DNA from: Pseudomonas veronii
GTDB lineage: Bacteria; Pseudomonadota; Gammaproteobacteria; Pseudomonadales; Pseudomonadaceae
Direction: 5' to 3'
Length of the DNA stretch: 64,000 nucleotides
NCBI RefSeq assembly: GCF_001439695.1
Contig: NZ_JYLL01000001.1
Coordinates: 372,001-436,000, forward strand
In this document: piece by piece, positions 51,995 to 61,121 of the stretch
Position numbering within the stretch: the stretch's first letter is position 1
How the letters are laid out: every line of letters starts with the position of its first letter
The notes under the pieces: model-generated
Database searches by the model: none
Told to the model about the DNA's origin: nothing
Seen by the model: the letters and a program-made list of their open reading frames with translations, nothing else
Translations under genes and position numbers: made by a program

Positions 51995-52990
51995 TCAGGC
52001 TTTCTTCTCATAACCTGCGCCCTGAAAAGAGAATTGTATTTCCTGACCTTTACCCGCTTCGCTGATCACCCGCTGCAGTCCCACCATCGAGTTCTTGTAC
52101 CGGCCATAGAGCCCATCACTCTTGATTTCACCCACCCTGACATTGCCCTTATCGTCTGTAGTAAAGGGGGCGGAGAAACTACCGCGAGTAGGTGCGATCT
52201 GCGAACTTCGGTCTATTTTCGCGCCATAATGTTCGACGAAGCCTCTGTCTCTGCCAGCCAAGGCAAACTTCTGATCGACATAAATATCTTTGACATGCTG
52301 CTTGGGGCCCGGCATGTCGGCATCGGTAACGTCCTGAATAACCCCCCTCAACTTATGGGCATCCTCAGGATCTCGTTCTACCGTGAGGTTATATTTATTC
52401 CCAAATTTAAAATCTACCAAGGTGCTGTTACTGGCGCCTTTTCCCCCATCAAACTCGGGGCGGCCTTGTGGCGCTTTGAAATGCTCACCGTTTCCAGAAA
52501 ACACAATCAGCGCCTTGCCATCCCCGCGCGGCTGCATCCCAATATAGCCACGGCCAAGAGGCCGACCTTGCGCATCATTGACGCCAAACTGCATCGCATA
52601 ATAAATCCCTGCGTCCTTGCTTCCTTTTCGTTGAAGGCCTTCGTCGATACTCATTGGAAACGTAATGTTACTCAACCCAGCGCCAGGCGCGGACAGCGAG
52701 TAACTCAGGCCATACAGCCCATTGGGCGATGTGGCTACCTTCTTGATTTCCAGTTTCGGATCGCTGACTTTATTAAGCGTTGACGTCGTGGTCGCAGACG
52801 CCACAGGCATGGATCGCGTATTTCTTCTTGAACGAGCGGCCGCGGCATCCGAAGCGAGTGCGCGCTCGGTCCATGGCAAACCGTGCTCGCGCGCTGGCTC
52901 TCTCGCCTGATTAACAGGCGGTTGGCTGGGAGGATAAGTCGCAGGCTCAGGCATTGTTTGTGGAAACAACTGTGAATTACTAATACGCAT
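51995..52990 (-). CDS. Uncharacterised protein with disordered N-terminus and DUF3472-like beta domain
   Basis: Protein of 331 residues, not assigned with certainty. Residues 1-75 are rich in Ser, Pro, Ala and Arg (MRISNSQLFPQTMPEPATYP), lack a Sec signal peptide and look disordered. The rest (about 80-331) is beta-rich, with YYAMQFGVNDAQGRPLGRGYIGMQPRGDGKALIVFSGNGEH, similar in style to DUF3472 domains that bind sugars or act extracellularly. ATG at 52990 has AAGGAG 11 bp upstream. It is isolated, with terminators on both sides. A Ser/Pro-rich start of this sort recalls type III effectors, but no Hrp box was found. Confidence 0.7.
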   Translation of the reverse strand: MRISNSQLFPQTMPEPATYPPSQPPVNQAREPAREHGLPWTERALASDAAAARSRRNTRSMPVASATTTSTLNKVSDPKLEIKKVATSPNGLYGLSYSLSAPGAGLSNITFPMSIDEGLQRKGSKDAGIYYAMQFGVNDAQGRPLGRGYIGMQPRGDGKALIVFSGNGEHFKAPQGRPEFDGGKGASNSTLVDFKFGNKYNLTVERDPEDAHKLRGVIQDVTDADMPGPKQHVKDIYVDQKFALAGRDRGFVEHYGAKIDRSSQIAPTRGSFSAPFTTDDKGNVRVGEIKSDGLYGRYKNSMVGLQRVISEAGKGQEIQFSFQGAGYEKKA

Positions 52991-53298
52991 AACAGCCACA
53001 GCTCCTTTCTGGAAAAATCAATCAATAGCCGTCAAGCCCGGCGCCTATCCCTCGACACGGTTACAAGCGAACCTTTCCAACTTGAACAACTGACGAGAGC
53101 AGATTGAGAGCGTTTTTTCCCCTTGAGCGATGCAACTCAGGTTTATCCGCCCCCCGTCACTTGATAGTAAAAACTTTACGCAAAGCCGGCTGCCAGAAAG
53201 GCCGCTCAGAAACTCAGACTTTTCCTAAACCCAATAAGATCAGTAGCTGACCGTTATGGCCGACCACCCCACGACGATCCGCGCCAATTGCCGGGCAA
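52991..53298. other. Intergenic promoter region
   Basis: About 300 bp between the start of the uncharacterised gene and the deaD terminator. No gene is seen. It should contain the minus-strand promoter of the uncharacterised gene; no Hrp box (GGAACC, 15-16 bp, CCAC) was found on that strand. Confidence 0.5.
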
Positions 53299-53329
53299 AA
53301 AAAATCCCCGAACCAGTCGGGGATTTTTT
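53299..53329 (-). terminator. Rho-independent terminator after deaD
   Basis: The perfect 13-bp stem AAAAAATCCCCGA and TCGGGGATTTTTT with an ACCAG loop, and a long A-tract that becomes a T-tract on the minus strand, lies 28 bp after the deaD stop. It is the strongest intrinsic terminator in the window. Confidence 0.92.
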
Positions 53330-53357
53330 AGGTGCGATCAATCAGCCCAGGGGCGGA

Positions 53358-55031
53358 TCAATCTTCGCGGTAGCGACGCAGCTTGAGCTGCTTACCGGCA
53401 ACGCGTGTGTCTTTCAGCTTGGTCAGCAGTTTTTCCAGACCGTCTTCCGGCAGCTCCACCAGGGAGAAGCTGTCACGGACCTGGATGCGACCGATGGCTT
53501 CACGTGCCAGGCCACCCTCGTTGAGGATAGCGCCCAGCAGGTTCTTGGCCGCGATACCGTCACGCGCGCCCAGCGCGGTACGGCAGCGAGCACGACCTTC
53601 AGCCAATGGCACCGGAGCGCGACGCTCACGATCACCACGCTCAGGACGGTCGCCGGAACGCTCTGGACGATCACCGCGTGGCGCGTTGTTCGGTACCAGT
53701 GGGCGTTCTTTCTCGATGGCTGCCAGGGTCAAGGCCTGAGCGTTGGTGGCTTTGCGCAGCAGGGCTGCAGCCAGGGCACGCGGGGTGCAACCGATATCGG
53801 CGGTCAGGCGGTCCAGCAGGTCGCCGTGGGTCGATTCAGCGTCAGCCACCAGTGGCGACAGGCTGTTGGTCAGTTTCTTGATGCGTGCATCGAGAACGGC
53901 CTGGGCATCCGGCAGGCGGACTTCGGCAACCTTCTGACCGGTCACACGCTCGATCACTTGCAGCATGCGGCGCTCACGCGGCGTCACCAGCAGCAGTGCG
54001 CGACCTTCGCGACCCGCACGGCCGGTACGGCCGATACGGTGAACGTAGGACTCTGGATCGTAAGGCATGTCAACGTTGAACACGTGGGTGATACGTGGAA
54101 CGTCGAGGCCACGAGCAGCTACGTCGGTCGCTACAACGATGTCCAGACGGCCATCCTTGAGGGAGTCGATCACGCGCTCACGTTGGTTCTGGGCGATGTC
54201 ACCGTTCAGCGCAGCGGCTTTGTAGCCTTTGGCTTCGAGGGCACTGGCCAGGTCCAGGGTCGCTTGCTTGGTACGCACGAACATGATCAGCGCGTCGAAG
54301 TCTTCGACTTCCAGCAGGCTCAATACAGCCGAGGTCTTCTGGTCAGCGTGAACCAACAGGTGAGCCTGTTCGATCGCGGTAACGGTCTGAGTCTTGGTCT
54401 GGATCTTCACGTGTTGCGGATCGCGCAGGTGGCGTTCGGCAATGGCACGGATCGACTGCGGCAGGGTGGCCGAGAACAGCACGGTCTGACGGGTCGGTGG
54501 CAGTGCCTTGAAGATGACTTCCAGGTCATCCATGAAGCCCAGCTTCAACATTTCGTCAGCTTCGTCCAGAACCAGGTGGTTCACGGTCGACAGGACTTTC
54601 TCGTCACGACGCAGGTGGTCGCACAGACGACCCGGAGTGGCGACAACGATCTGTGCGCCATTACGGATAGCCTTGAGTTGCGGGCCCATCGGCGCGCCGC
54701 CGTAGACGGCCACAACGGTTACGCCTGGCATTTGCTTGGCGTAGGTTTCAAAAGCGGTTGCTACTTGCAGCGCCAACTCACGAGTTGGCGCCAGGATCAG
54801 GGCTTGCGGTTCGCGCTTGGCAGGATCGATGCAGTGCAGGATAGGCAGGGCGAACGCGGCGGTTTTACCGGTACCGGTTTGCGCCTGGCCAATCATGTCG
54901 TGGCCGGCCATGATGATCGGGATCGATTGCTGCTGAATCGCCGAAGGTTCTTCGTAGCCAGTCGCAATGACGGCAGCAAGAATGTTCGGGTTAAGATTAA
55001 AAGCGGCGAAGCCGCCGGTTTCCTGGGTCAT
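53358..55031 (-). CDS. deaD: DEAD-box RNA helicase DeaD/CsdA
   Basis: ATP-dependent RNA helicase for ribosome assembly and mRNA turnover in the cold, 557 residues. Helicase motifs in order: Q motif GYEEPSAIQQQSIP, Walker A AQTGTGKTAAF, DEAD as LVLDEADEMLKLGF, SAT as FSATLP, and HRIGRTGRAGREG. After the core come a dimerisation region, an Arg/Glu/Asp-rich linker (PRGDRPERSGDRPERGDRE), and a C-terminal DbpA-like RNA-binding domain ending LKLRRYRED. ATG at 55031 is the conserved start. The long 5' region fits cold-shock control. Confidence 0.94.
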   Translation of the reverse strand: MTQETGGFAAFNLNPNILAAVIATGYEEPSAIQQQSIPIIMAGHDMIGQAQTGTGKTAAFALPILHCIDPAKREPQALILAPTRELALQVATAFETYAKQMPGVTVVAVYGGAPMGPQLKAIRNGAQIVVATPGRLCDHLRRDEKVLSTVNHLVLDEADEMLKLGFMDDLEVIFKALPPTRQTVLFSATLPQSIRAIAERHLRDPQHVKIQTKTQTVTAIEQAHLLVHADQKTSAVLSLLEVEDFDALIMFVRTKQATLDLASALEAKGYKAAALNGDIAQNQRERVIDSLKDGRLDIVVATDVAARGLDVPRITHVFNVDMPYDPESYVHRIGRTGRAGREGRALLLVTPRERRMLQVIERVTGQKVAEVRLPDAQAVLDARIKKLTNSLSPLVADAESTHGDLLDRLTADIGCTPRALAAALLRKATNAQALTLAAIEKERPLVPNNAPRGDRPERSGDRPERGDRERRAPVPLAEGRARCRTALGARDGIAAKNLLGAILNEGGLAREAIGRIQVRDSFSLVELPEDGLEKLLTKLKDTRVAGKQLKLRRYRED

Positions 55032-55454
55032 GGGTCTGCCTCTAAGTGCATCCGCAAAGACCCATGCTCCAAAGCTGCGCATGCCGTGTTGAGACTCAAG
55101 AGTCGCCCTGGCTGCTTTGTCGGCGGGGATTTGCGAAAACGAATGAATGAAAAAGATTCGTCAAGGAAGAGTCCGCTGTGCGGACGTGCAGCCGAAGCTG
55201 ACTTCGGGGAATTGCGCTACCTAAACGCGGCCCGGTTAAAGGCCGGCGCGCACTATACCGGAAATAGCTGAAAAAGGGAGCTTTTTTTATCGCAAAGCAC
55301 CGATAAACCGCACTGCGTCACCGCCTTTGCGCAGATGGGCTCCAGGGTCTATTTTTCAAGTGCCCGGCCCTGTTGGCTGAAACGCTTAAACGGTTCACCC
55401 GCACACTCGGCCCCTTTGGTCCGAAACCCCTTACTGCACCCGAGGGCACACCCG
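55032..55454. other. Long deaD leader and divergent promoter region
   Basis: These 423 bp lie between the divergent deaD and crotonase genes. deaD genes in proteobacteria usually have 200-300-bp structured 5' leaders for cold control; this gap is long enough for one. Small GC-rich inverted segments occur around 55160-55210, but no specific riboswitch or sRNA could be recognised. Confidence 0.45.
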
Positions 55455-56246
55455 ATGAATCAAGCCAGCAGCAGCCTCGTCAGCCGTGAACTCCTGGATC
55501 ATGTCCTGTTGTTGGGCCTGGATCGGGTCGCCAAGCGCAATGCCTTTGACCTGGATCTGCTCAACGCACTGAGCCTGGCCTATGGCGAATTTGATCGAAA
55601 CGACGATGCGCGGGTGGCCGTGGTGTTCGCCCACGGCGACCACTTCACCGCCGGGCTGGACCTGGCCAACGTCAGCGCAGTGATGGCCGGAGGCTGGCAA
55701 CCGCCACCGGGGGGCTGCGATCCCTGGGGCGTGTTCGCCGGCCCTCGGGTCGGCAAACCGGTGATCGTCGCCGCTCAGGGCTACTGCCTGACCCTTGGCA
55801 TCGAGCTGATGCTGGCGGCGGATATCAATCTCTGCGCGAGCAACACCCGCTTCGCGCAGATGGAAGTACAACGTGGGATCTTTCCATTTGGTGGTGCGAC
55901 GTTGCGCTTTCATCAAATAGCAGGCTGGGGCAACGCCATGCGCTGGCTGCTCACCGGCGATGAGTTCGATGCCCACGAAGCCCTGCGCCTGGGGTTGGTG
56001 CAGGAAGTGATGGCCAGCGAAGACCTGCTGCCGCGCGCCATCGAACTGGCCAGCCGCATCGCGCGCCAGGCGCCCCTCGGCGTGCAAGCCACATTGATGT
56101 CGGCCCGCCTGGCGCGCTTGGAGGGCGAAGCTGTCGCGGCCGCGGCGTTACCGCCGCTGGTCGCGCAATTGTTCAACAGCGAAGACGCCAAGGAAGGCGT
56201 GCGCGCCATGCTCGAGAAGCGCCCGGGGGTATTCAGGGGAGTTTGA
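55455..56246 (+). CDS. Enoyl-CoA hydratase/isomerase (crotonase) family protein
   Basis: CoA-dependent enzyme of 263 residues. Both catalytic Glu positions of enoyl-CoA hydratase are retained, in TLGIELMLAADI and QMEVQRGIFPFGG, and the oxyanion-hole loop is GDHFTAGLDLANV, with HFTAGLDL replacing the more usual FSAGADL. Specific substrate is not predictable. The ATG at 55455 lies 23 bp after a CACCCGAGGGC stretch. The gene is alone, followed by a REP pair. Confidence 0.88.
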   Translation: MNQASSSLVSRELLDHVLLLGLDRVAKRNAFDLDLLNALSLAYGEFDRNDDARVAVVFAHGDHFTAGLDLANVSAVMAGGWQPPPGGCDPWGVFAGPRVGKPVIVAAQGYCLTLGIELMLAADINLCASNTRFAQMEVQRGIFPFGGATLRFHQIAGWGNAMRWLLTGDEFDAHEALRLGLVQEVMASEDLLPRAIELASRIARQAPLGVQATLMSARLARLEGEAVAAAALPPLVAQLFNSEDAKEGVRAMLEKRPGVFRGV

Positions 56247-56261
56247 GTTGGCCGTGCCGCA

Positions 56262-56349
56262 GTCATCGCGAGCAAGCCCGCGCCCACATCGACCGCATTC
56301 CTTCAGGATGTGCTCGGTCAAATGTGGGAGTGGGCTTGCCCGCGATGAC
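56262..56349. repeat. Paired REP element between convergent genes
   Basis: Two inverted units: GTCATCGCGAGCAAGCCCGC then GCCCACA, and 34 bp on TGTGGGAGTGGGCTTGCCCG then CGATGAC, lie between the convergent crotonase and SpeE-like genes. This is a standard doublet REP arrangement. Confidence 0.85.
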
Positions 56350-56363
56350 GCCCGTTCAGACAA

Positions 56364-57119
56364 CTAGGTTGCCGGCCGAATCGCCTTGATCAATGGCTGC
56401 AACGAATAGCCCAATCGCGGTGCCAGCGCTTCGGCGCGGGCCGAGAGCGCCGCAGCGTCCAGCGCCTGATCCAGCTCCGAAGGCACCAGCAGGATCACAT
56501 TGCCCTCCTTCACCGGCAGCTCCCAATAATGCCGGTGATACAACCCGCGCAGCAGGGCCGCACCCAACGGCTTGCCGTCGTCGGTGGCCCACTGGTTGAT
56601 CACCAGCCAACCGCCCGGGTTGAGTTTCTTCTGGCAGTTTTCCAGGAAGGTCCAGGCCAGGTGCCCAACGCCGGGGCCGACATCGGTGTACAGGTCGACG
56701 AAGATCAAGTCGGCCGTTTCGGCGGTTTCGAGCAGTTCCAGGGCGTCGCCAATGCGGATGTACAGGCGCGGATCGTCGTCCAGCCCCAGGAACTCAATGG
56801 CCAGGCGCGGCACCTCGGGGCGCAGCTCGATGGCTTCGACATCCTCCAGCGGCAGGAACTTGAGGCACGCCTGGGTCAGCGTGCCGGCGCCCAGGCCGAG
56901 GAACAACGCGCTTTCCGGCTGCTCGTGGCACAACGCACCGATCAGCATCGCACGGGTGTAGTCGTACTCCAGCCAGCTCGGGTCGGCGGTGAACACGCAG
57001 CTTTGCTCGATGGCGTCGCCAAACTCGAGAAAACGGTAATCGGCCACTTCGAGCACGCGGATCATGCCGAAGTCATCATGGACCTCGGCCAGCAGGCGCT
57101 CGACACGCTCCTCGCTCAT
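56364..57119 (-). CDS. Spermidine-synthase-like methyltransferase-fold protein
   Basis: Protein of 251 residues with the SpeE-type Rossmann fold. The nucleoside-binding motif is ALFLGLGAGTLTQACLKFLP and the acidic segment DLIFVDLYTDVGPG replaces the catalytic loop. The N-terminal part lacks the substrate-specific domain that true spermidine synthase uses for putrescine. It is therefore better named SpeE-like; a methyl- or aminopropyltransfer role is open. It is divergent from the DAHP synthase gene. Confidence 0.8.
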   Translation of the reverse strand: MSEERVERLLAEVHDDFGMIRVLEVADYRFLEFGDAIEQSCVFTADPSWLEYDYTRAMLIGALCHEQPESALFLGLGAGTLTQACLKFLPLEDVEAIELRPEVPRLAIEFLGLDDDPRLYIRIGDALELLETAETADLIFVDLYTDVGPGVGHLAWTFLENCQKKLNPGGWLVINQWATDDGKPLGAALLRGLYHRHYWELPVKEGNVILLVPSELDQALDAAALSARAEALAPRLGYSLQPLIKAIRPAT

Positions 57120-57244
57120 CTACAACTCCTAACGGGTTCACCCCAGGGCAAAGGCGCGATTGTCGGCCAACCGGCGGCAACAGGTCACGCACTAATTGCT
57201 GATAACATTGGCGCCCGACCGTCAATCACCCTATCGAGTCCACG

Positions 57245-58591
57245 ATGAGCCAACCCTGGAGCCCCGACAGCTGGCGCGCCCTGCCGATCCAGCAACAACC
57301 CCAGTACCCGGACGCTGCACACCTGTTACAGGTAGAGCAGAGCCTGGCCAGCTACCCGCCGCTGGTATTTGCCGGGGAGGCCCGCGAGTTGCGCCGCCAG
57401 TTTGCCGAGGTGACCCAGGGTCGCGCCTTCCTGCTGCAAGGCGGCGACTGCGCCGAGAGTTTTGCCGAGTTCTCCGCCGCAAAAATCCGCGACACCTTCA
57501 AGGTGCTGCTGCAGATGGCTATCGTGATGACCTTCGCCGCCGGCTGCCCGGTGGTGAAAGTCGGGCGCATGGCCGGCCAGTTCGCCAAGCCGCGCTCGTC
57601 CAACGATGAAACCATCGATGGCGTCACCTTGCCGGCCTACCGTGGCGATATCGTCAACGGCATCGGCTTCGACGAAAAAAGCCGTGTGCCGGACCCCGAC
57701 CGCCTGCTGCAGTCCTACCACCAGTCCACCGCCACCCTTAACCTGCTGCGCGCGTTCGCCCAGGGCGGGTTTGCCGACCTGCACCAGGTACACAAGTGGA
57801 ACCTGGACTTCATCGCCAACTCCGCACTGGCCGAGAAGTACAGCCAGTTGGCGAACCGTATCGACGAAACCCTGGCCTTCATGCGCGCCTGCGGCATGGA
57901 CAGCTCGCCGCAACTGCGCGAAACCAGCTTCTTCACCGCCCACGAAGCGCTGCTGCTCAACTACGAACAAGCCTTCGTGCGCCGCGACAGCCTGACCAAC
58001 GACTACTACGACTGCTCGGCCCACATGCTGTGGATCGGCGATCGCACCCGTCAGTTGGACGGCGCCCACGTCGAGTTCCTGCGCGGGGTACACAACCCGA
58101 TCGGGGTCAAGGTCGGCCCGAGCATGAACCCGGATGACCTGATCCGCCTGATCGACATCCTCAACCCGGACAACGACCCCGGCCGCTTGAACCTGATCGC
58201 GCGCATGGGCGCCAACAAGGTCGGCGACCACCTGCCGGCGCTGCTTCGCGCCGTGCAGCGTGAGGGCAAACAGGTGCTGTGGAGCTCCGACCCGATGCAC
58301 GGCAACACGATCAAGGCCAGCAGCGGATACAAGACCCGCGACTTTGCGCAGATCCTCGGCGAGGTGAAGGAATTCTTCCAGGTACACGAGGCCGAAGGCA
58401 CCTATGCCGGCGGGATTCATATCGAGATGACCGGGCAGAACGTCACCGAATGCATCGGCGGCGCGCGGCCGATCACCGAAGATGGCTTGTCGGACCGCTA
58501 CCACACCCACTGCGACCCACGGATGAATGCCGATCAGTCGCTGGAGCTGGCGTTCCTGATCGCAGAGACGTTGAAGCAAGTAAAACGGTGA
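57245..58591 (+). CDS. Class II 3-deoxy-7-phosphoheptulonate (DAHP) synthase
   Basis: First enzyme of aromatic amino-acid synthesis, condensing phosphoenolpyruvate and erythrose 4-phosphate. The 448-residue protein is the plant-like class II type: [59 protein letters not shown] and [20 protein letters not shown] are all present. In pseudomonads this enzyme coexists with AroF/G-type class I enzymes and, in some, with PhzC; no phenazine genes are nearby, so a housekeeping role is likely. Confidence 0.94.
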   Translation: MSQPWSPDSWRALPIQQQPQYPDAAHLLQVEQSLASYPPLVFAGEARELRRQFAEVTQGRAFLLQGGDCAESFAEFSAAKIRDTFKVLLQMAIVMTFAAGCPVVKVGRMAGQFAKPRSSNDETIDGVTLPAYRGDIVNGIGFDEKSRVPDPDRLLQSYHQSTATLNLLRAFAQGGFADLHQVHKWNLDFIANSALAEKYSQLANRIDETLAFMRACGMDSSPQLRETSFFTAHEALLLNYEQAFVRRDSLTNDYYDCSAHMLWIGDRTRQLDGAHVEFLRGVHNPIGVKVGPSMNPDDLIRLIDILNPDNDPGRLNLIARMGANKVGDHLPALLRAVQREGKQVLWSSDPMHGNTIKASSGYKTRDFAQILGEVKEFFQVHEAEGTYAGGIHIEMTGQNVTECIGGARPITEDGLSDRYHTHCDPRMNADQSLELAFLIAETLKQVKR

Positions 58592-58599
58592 CCCCATTC

Positions 58600-58698
58600 G
58601 GTAGGCGCGAGCTTGTTCGCGAAAAACCTGAGAATGCCGCGGGGTGTCGGTTTCCCGCGTCATCGTTAACGTTTCTCGCGAGCAAGCTCGGGCCTACC
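58600..58698. repeat. Second-type paired inverted repeat after the DAHP synthase gene
   Basis: GGTAGGCGCGAGCTTGTTCG, then CGAAAAAC, faces its near-complement GTTTCTCGCGAGCAAGCTCG, then GGCCTACC, across a 43-bp centre. The arms are a different family from the GTGGGAGGG REPs. The right arm covers the stop codon of the ycaQ-like gene. It forms the 3' boundary of both convergent genes. Confidence 0.8.
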
Positions 58699-59917
58699 GT
58701 AATGTGAGCATCGCCGCCCTTAATCGGTCGGCACTCGGCCGTGGGCAATTGAGCTGCACCTGTTCGAGCCCCAGCCAATCGGCCATTTGCCGCAAGTTCA
58801 GCGCCAGCGCGCACATCCCCTCCTCGTCCAGCCCCGGCGCTTCTTCATGCACCGCATGCACGGCCAGGCGGCCGTGGGCGCGTTCGGCACGCAGGTCGAC
58901 GCGCGCGGCGATCCGCTCGTTGTGCAGAAACGGCAGCACGTAGTAGCCGTACACCCGCTTGTCCTGCGGCGTGTAAATCTCCAGCCGATAACGGAAATCG
59001 AACAGCCGCTCGGTGCGGCTGCGCTCCCAGATCAGCGAATCGAACGGCGACAACAGTGCGCTGGCCGGCACCTTGCGCGGCACTTTCGGCTCCGGCAGGC
59101 AGTAGGCCGGCTGCTTCCAGCCCTGCACCCGGCACATCAGCAATTGGCCGTCCTCGACCAGTTCGGCCAAACGGCTGCGAGTGTCGGCGGGGTCCAGGCG
59201 GAAGTAATCGCGCAGGTCTTTTTCGCTGCCCACACCCAGCGCAGTCGCGCTGTGCAACAGCAAACCGCGCTGAGCCTCGGCCTCGCTCAACGGGGCCTGG
59301 TGCAGCCGGTCGCCAGGGATGACGCGCTCGGGCAAATCATAGAGCCGCTCGAACCCGCGCCGACCGGCAACCGTGACCAGGCCAGCGGCGAACAGCCATT
59401 CCAGCGCGTGCTTTTCATCGCTCCAGTCCCACCACGGGCCGGCGCGCTCGGCGCGGGTCGACAGACTGCCTGCACCCAGGGGGCCCTGTTGTTCGACAGT
59501 GTTCAACACGCGCTGGATGATGGCCTGCTGCTCGCGACCAAAACGCGCCATCTGCGCGTAGATCCCCTGCCCTTGTTTTGCCCGCTCCATGCGCCAGCGC
59601 ATCAAGGGGTACAGCGCCATCGGCAACAACGAGGCCTCATGCCCCCAATACTCGAACAACGAACGCTGTCGGCCCTGGCTCCAGGCCGCCTGCTCAAGCA
59701 GTGACGGGGCGTACTGACCCAGGCGGGAAAACAACGGCAGGTAATGGGAGCGCACCACGGCATTGACCGAATCGATCTGCAGCACGCCCAGGCGGTCGAT
59801 CAAGCGGTTGAGGTGTGCGGCCTTGATCAATGCAGGCGCCTGGCGCCCGGAAAAGCCCTGGGCGGCCAGTGCCATGCGGCGCGCTTGCTTGAGGGAAAAC
59901 GACAGGTCGGCGGGCAT
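58694..59917 (-). CDS. YcaQ-like winged-helix DNA glycosylase (HTH_42)
   Basis: Member of the AlkX/YcaQ family, 407 residues, thought to unhook DNA interstrand crosslinks. Conserved segments include RLGVLQIDSVNAVVRSHYLPLFSRLG, FEYWGHEASLLPM and PKVPRKVPASALLSPFDSLIWERSRTERLFDFRYRLEIYTP. The ATG at 59917 is preferred to 59923 because GGAG lies 6 bp upstream. It lies on the same strand as, and 46 bp downstream of, the DUF1127 gene. Confidence 0.88.
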   Translation of the reverse strand: MPADLSFSLKQARRMALAAQGFSGRQAPALIKAAHLNRLIDRLGVLQIDSVNAVVRSHYLPLFSRLGQYAPSLLEQAAWSQGRQRSLFEYWGHEASLLPMALYPLMRWRMERAKQGQGIYAQMARFGREQQAIIQRVLNTVEQQGPLGAGSLSTRAERAGPWWDWSDEKHALEWLFAAGLVTVAGRRGFERLYDLPERVIPGDRLHQAPLSEAEAQRGLLLHSATALGVGSEKDLRDYFRLDPADTRSRLAELVEDGQLLMCRVQGWKQPAYCLPEPKVPRKVPASALLSPFDSLIWERSRTERLFDFRYRLEIYTPQDKRVYGYYVLPFLHNERIAARVDLRAERAHGRLAVHAVHEEAPGLDEEGMCALALNLRQMADWLGLEQVQLNCPRPSADRLRAAMLTLR

Positions 59918-59962
59918 GAGCATCTCCGTATGAACGTGCCGACCACCCTACTGCATCCTCGG

Positions 59963-60169
59963 TCATTTTCGCAGTGGGTCTTCCCAGAAATGCCGATGGG
60001 CTTCGTGCTCCACATCAGCGCGGCTCAGCCCGATATCCTTGAGCGCCGCATCGCTCAGCGTGGCCACTAACCGACGCTCGTACCGCAATACCTGCCACCG
60101 CGCAATCGCTTGGAACAGCCCGGAAAGCGGCCGCTTCGTCCATCCTGCACAACCTGTTTGACCTTTCAT
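59963..60169 (-). CDS. DUF1127 (YjiS-like) small protein
   Basis: Arginine-rich 68-residue protein with the DUF1127 pattern RWQVLRYERRLVATLSDAALKDIGLSRADVEHEA. In other proteobacteria such proteins affect RNA turnover, phosphate or stress physiology. The ATG at 60169 starts MKGQTGCAGW; it faces away from the LysR gene at 60240, which may regulate it (divergent pair). Confidence 0.85.
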   Translation of the reverse strand: MKGQTGCAGWTKRPLSGLFQAIARWQVLRYERRLVATLSDAALKDIGLSRADVEHEAHRHFWEDPLRK

Positions 60170-60239
60170 CTTCTCGCCCTCCCTTGGGGATGACGCGAGT
60201 GTGTGCCGGCAGCTATGATCAATCCAACGAATGTTTTTT

Positions 60240-61121
60240 ATGAAATACATCTCAGGAATTGATCAATTGGCCGCCTACCCAAGCATCGACACCGACGTGC
60301 TGCGCACCTTCGTCGCCATCGCCGACCAGGGTGGGTTTACCCGCGCCGGTGAGCAGGTCAACCGCACCCAATCGGCGGTCAGCATGCAGATGAAGCGCCT
60401 GGAAGAAGACGTGCTGCAGCGCAAACTGTTCGAGCGCGACGGCCGCCAAGTGCGACTGACGCCGGAGGGCCAGGTGCTGCTGGGGTATGCGCGGCGCATC
60501 CTGAAACTGCACAGCGAGGTGTTCAACACCCTGCGAGAACCGCATATGGTCGGGCTGGTACGCATCGGCACCCCGGACGACTATGTGATGCGCTTCCTGC
60601 CGGGGATTCTCAAACAGTTTTCCAAGGCCTACCCGCTGATCCAGATCGAGATGCACTGCGAGGCATCCACCGTGCTGATGCAACGGCGGGATCTGGCGTT
60701 GACGGTGATCAGCCGCGAACCCGGCAATGATATCGGCGAGCTATTGCGCACCGAGCGCGTGGTGTGGGCCGCGGCGCCGTGTTTCTGCGTGGACGAGCAC
60801 GACGCCCTGCCACTGGCGATGTCCGGCGCCGATTGCCTTTACACCCAGTGGGCGCGTACCTCACTGGATACCGTCGGGCGCAATTATCGCCTGGCCTACA
60901 ACAGCACCAACGGGGCGGCGATCCAGGCCGTGGTCAGCGCCGGCCTGGCAGTGATGGTCAGCATGGAAAGCCTGGTGACAGATGACCTGCGCGTGCTCGG
61001 CAGTGACGAGGGTTTCCCGCCCTTGCCGTCGATGAATCTGCGCTTGTTACGCAACCCGTTGATGACGTCACCTATCACCGAATGCCTGGCGGAGTACATC
61101 ATCGACGGCTTCAAACCTTAA
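60240..61121 (+). CDS. LysR-family transcriptional regulator (LrhA/HexA-like)
   Basis: Regulator of 293 residues with helix-turn-helix DTDVLRTFVAIADQGGFTRAGEQVNRTQSAVSMQMKRLEE and an effector-binding domain with VRIGTPDDYVMRFLPGILKQFSKAYPL. The sequence style is LrhA/HexA-like; members often control motility or virulence, but the target here is not evident. ATG at 60240 (or 60231) has no strong ribosome site. It is divergent from the DUF1127 gene and its 3' end overlaps the TauE/SafE gene by 11 bp. Confidence 0.88.
   Translation: MKYISGIDQLAAYPSIDTDVLRTFVAIADQGGFTRAGEQVNRTQSAVSMQMKRLEEDVLQRKLFERDGRQVRLTPEGQVLLGYARRILKLHSEVFNTLREPHMVGLVRIGTPDDYVMRFLPGILKQFSKAYPLIQIEMHCEASTVLMQRRDLALTVISREPGNDIGELLRTERVVWAAAPCFCVDEHDALPLAMSGADCLYTQWARTSLDTVGRNYRLAYNSTNGAAIQAVVSAGLAVMVSMESLVTDDLRVLGSDEGFPPLPSMNLRLLRNPLMTSPITECLAEYIIDGFKP

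Noticed and set aside
52991..53220. Hrp box for the uncharacterised secreted-like protein
   Set aside because: Neither GGAACC nor CCAC with 15-16-bp spacing was found on the minus strand.
55455..56246. Loss of catalytic residues in the crotonase
   Set aside because: Both expected Glu residues are present (TLGIELML and QMEVQRG), so it is not called inactive.
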